A stretch of 5,281 nt of DNA, from assembly GCA_016866375.1 (NCBI GenBank), contig VGMK01000142.1:1-5281 (forward strand), read 5' to 3'. The stretch comes from Bacteroidota bacterium. Lineage in GTDB: Bacteria > Bacteroidota > Bacteroidia > Flavobacteriales_D > Crocinitomicaceae. Shown here piece by piece: positions 5,265-5,281 of this stretch. The position numbers and the translations under genes were made by a program. The notes beneath the pieces were generated by a model that was not told where the DNA came from, ran no database searches, and was given only the letters and a program-made list of their open reading frames with translations. Position 1 is the first letter of the stretch; the number at the start of each line of letters is the position of its first letter.

Positions 5265-5281
5265 AATCCAGTCGTGGGCAC
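5265..5281 (+). repeat. Direct repeat of the tRNA-Leu 3' end (att-like)
   Basis: AATCCAGTCGTGGGCAC is identical to 5099-5115, covering the 3' half of the T-arm, the acceptor 3' strand, the discriminator base and one following base. The match runs to the window edge, so its full length is unknown. Upstream, TGGTTC (5252-5257) also matches the tRNA, but with 7 bases in place of 1 before AATCC. The copy lacks a matching 5' acceptor strand and cannot be a working tRNA. tRNA 3' ends are common attachment sites for integrases, so this may be an att copy; a decayed tRNA duplicate is the alternative. No integrase is visible. Confidence 0.7.

Noticed and set aside
5115..5281. CRISPR-like or tandem repeat array
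   Set aside because: Only two copies of the 17-bp unit occur and one lies inside a tRNA; there is no regular spacing.

Overview
The window looks like a Bacteroidota (probably Flavobacteriia or Cytophagia-like) chromosomal segment. The grounds are AT-rich intergenic DNA, promoter -7 elements close to the TAnnTTTG consensus of that phylum, mostly absent Shine-Dalgarno sequences, tRNA genes without encoded CCA, and a FadN-type beta-oxidation protein of the kind common in flavobacteria. All taxonomic and family assignments come from reading motifs, not from database searches.

Layout from left to right: an unassigned edge segment (1-139); a strong hairpin terminator (140-169) serving a minus-strand tRNA-Asp(GUC) (172-245) with its leader and candidate promoter; then a five-gene minus-strand cluster read from right to left. 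In transcription order the cluster is a small charged lipoprotein (4518-4796), an MBL-fold metallo-hydrolase (3664-4518), a PaaI-like hotdog thioesterase (3260-3667), a MarR-family regulator (2765-3217) and a two-domain 3-hydroxyacyl-CoA dehydrogenase/enoyl-CoA hydratase of the FadN type (358-2772). To the right are a plus-strand tRNA-Leu(GAG) (5033-5114), its terminator, further inverted repeats, and an exact 17-bp copy of the 3' end of that tRNA at the very edge of the window (5265-5281).

The first three genes are joined by stop/start overlaps (TAATG, then ATGA). MarR and FadN are joined by an 8-bp overlap. The only gap in the cluster is 42 bp in front of marR. It holds a possible internal promoter and a perfect 12-bp palindrome, a reasonable candidate for the MarR operator. 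The likely theme is acyl-CoA handling: FadN carries out hydration and dehydrogenation of enoyl-CoA, the hotdog enzyme hydrolyses acyl-CoA thioesters, and MarR probably senses an acyl-CoA or fatty-acid-like ligand. The roles of the MBL enzyme and the lipoprotein are unknown. No thiolase or acyl-CoA dehydrogenase follows fadN; the tRNA-Asp unit does.

No clearly new system is present. The most notable points are the repeated tRNA-Leu 3' end (attachment-site-like), the palindrome before marR, and the tight coupling of lipoprotein, MBL hydrolase and thioesterase.
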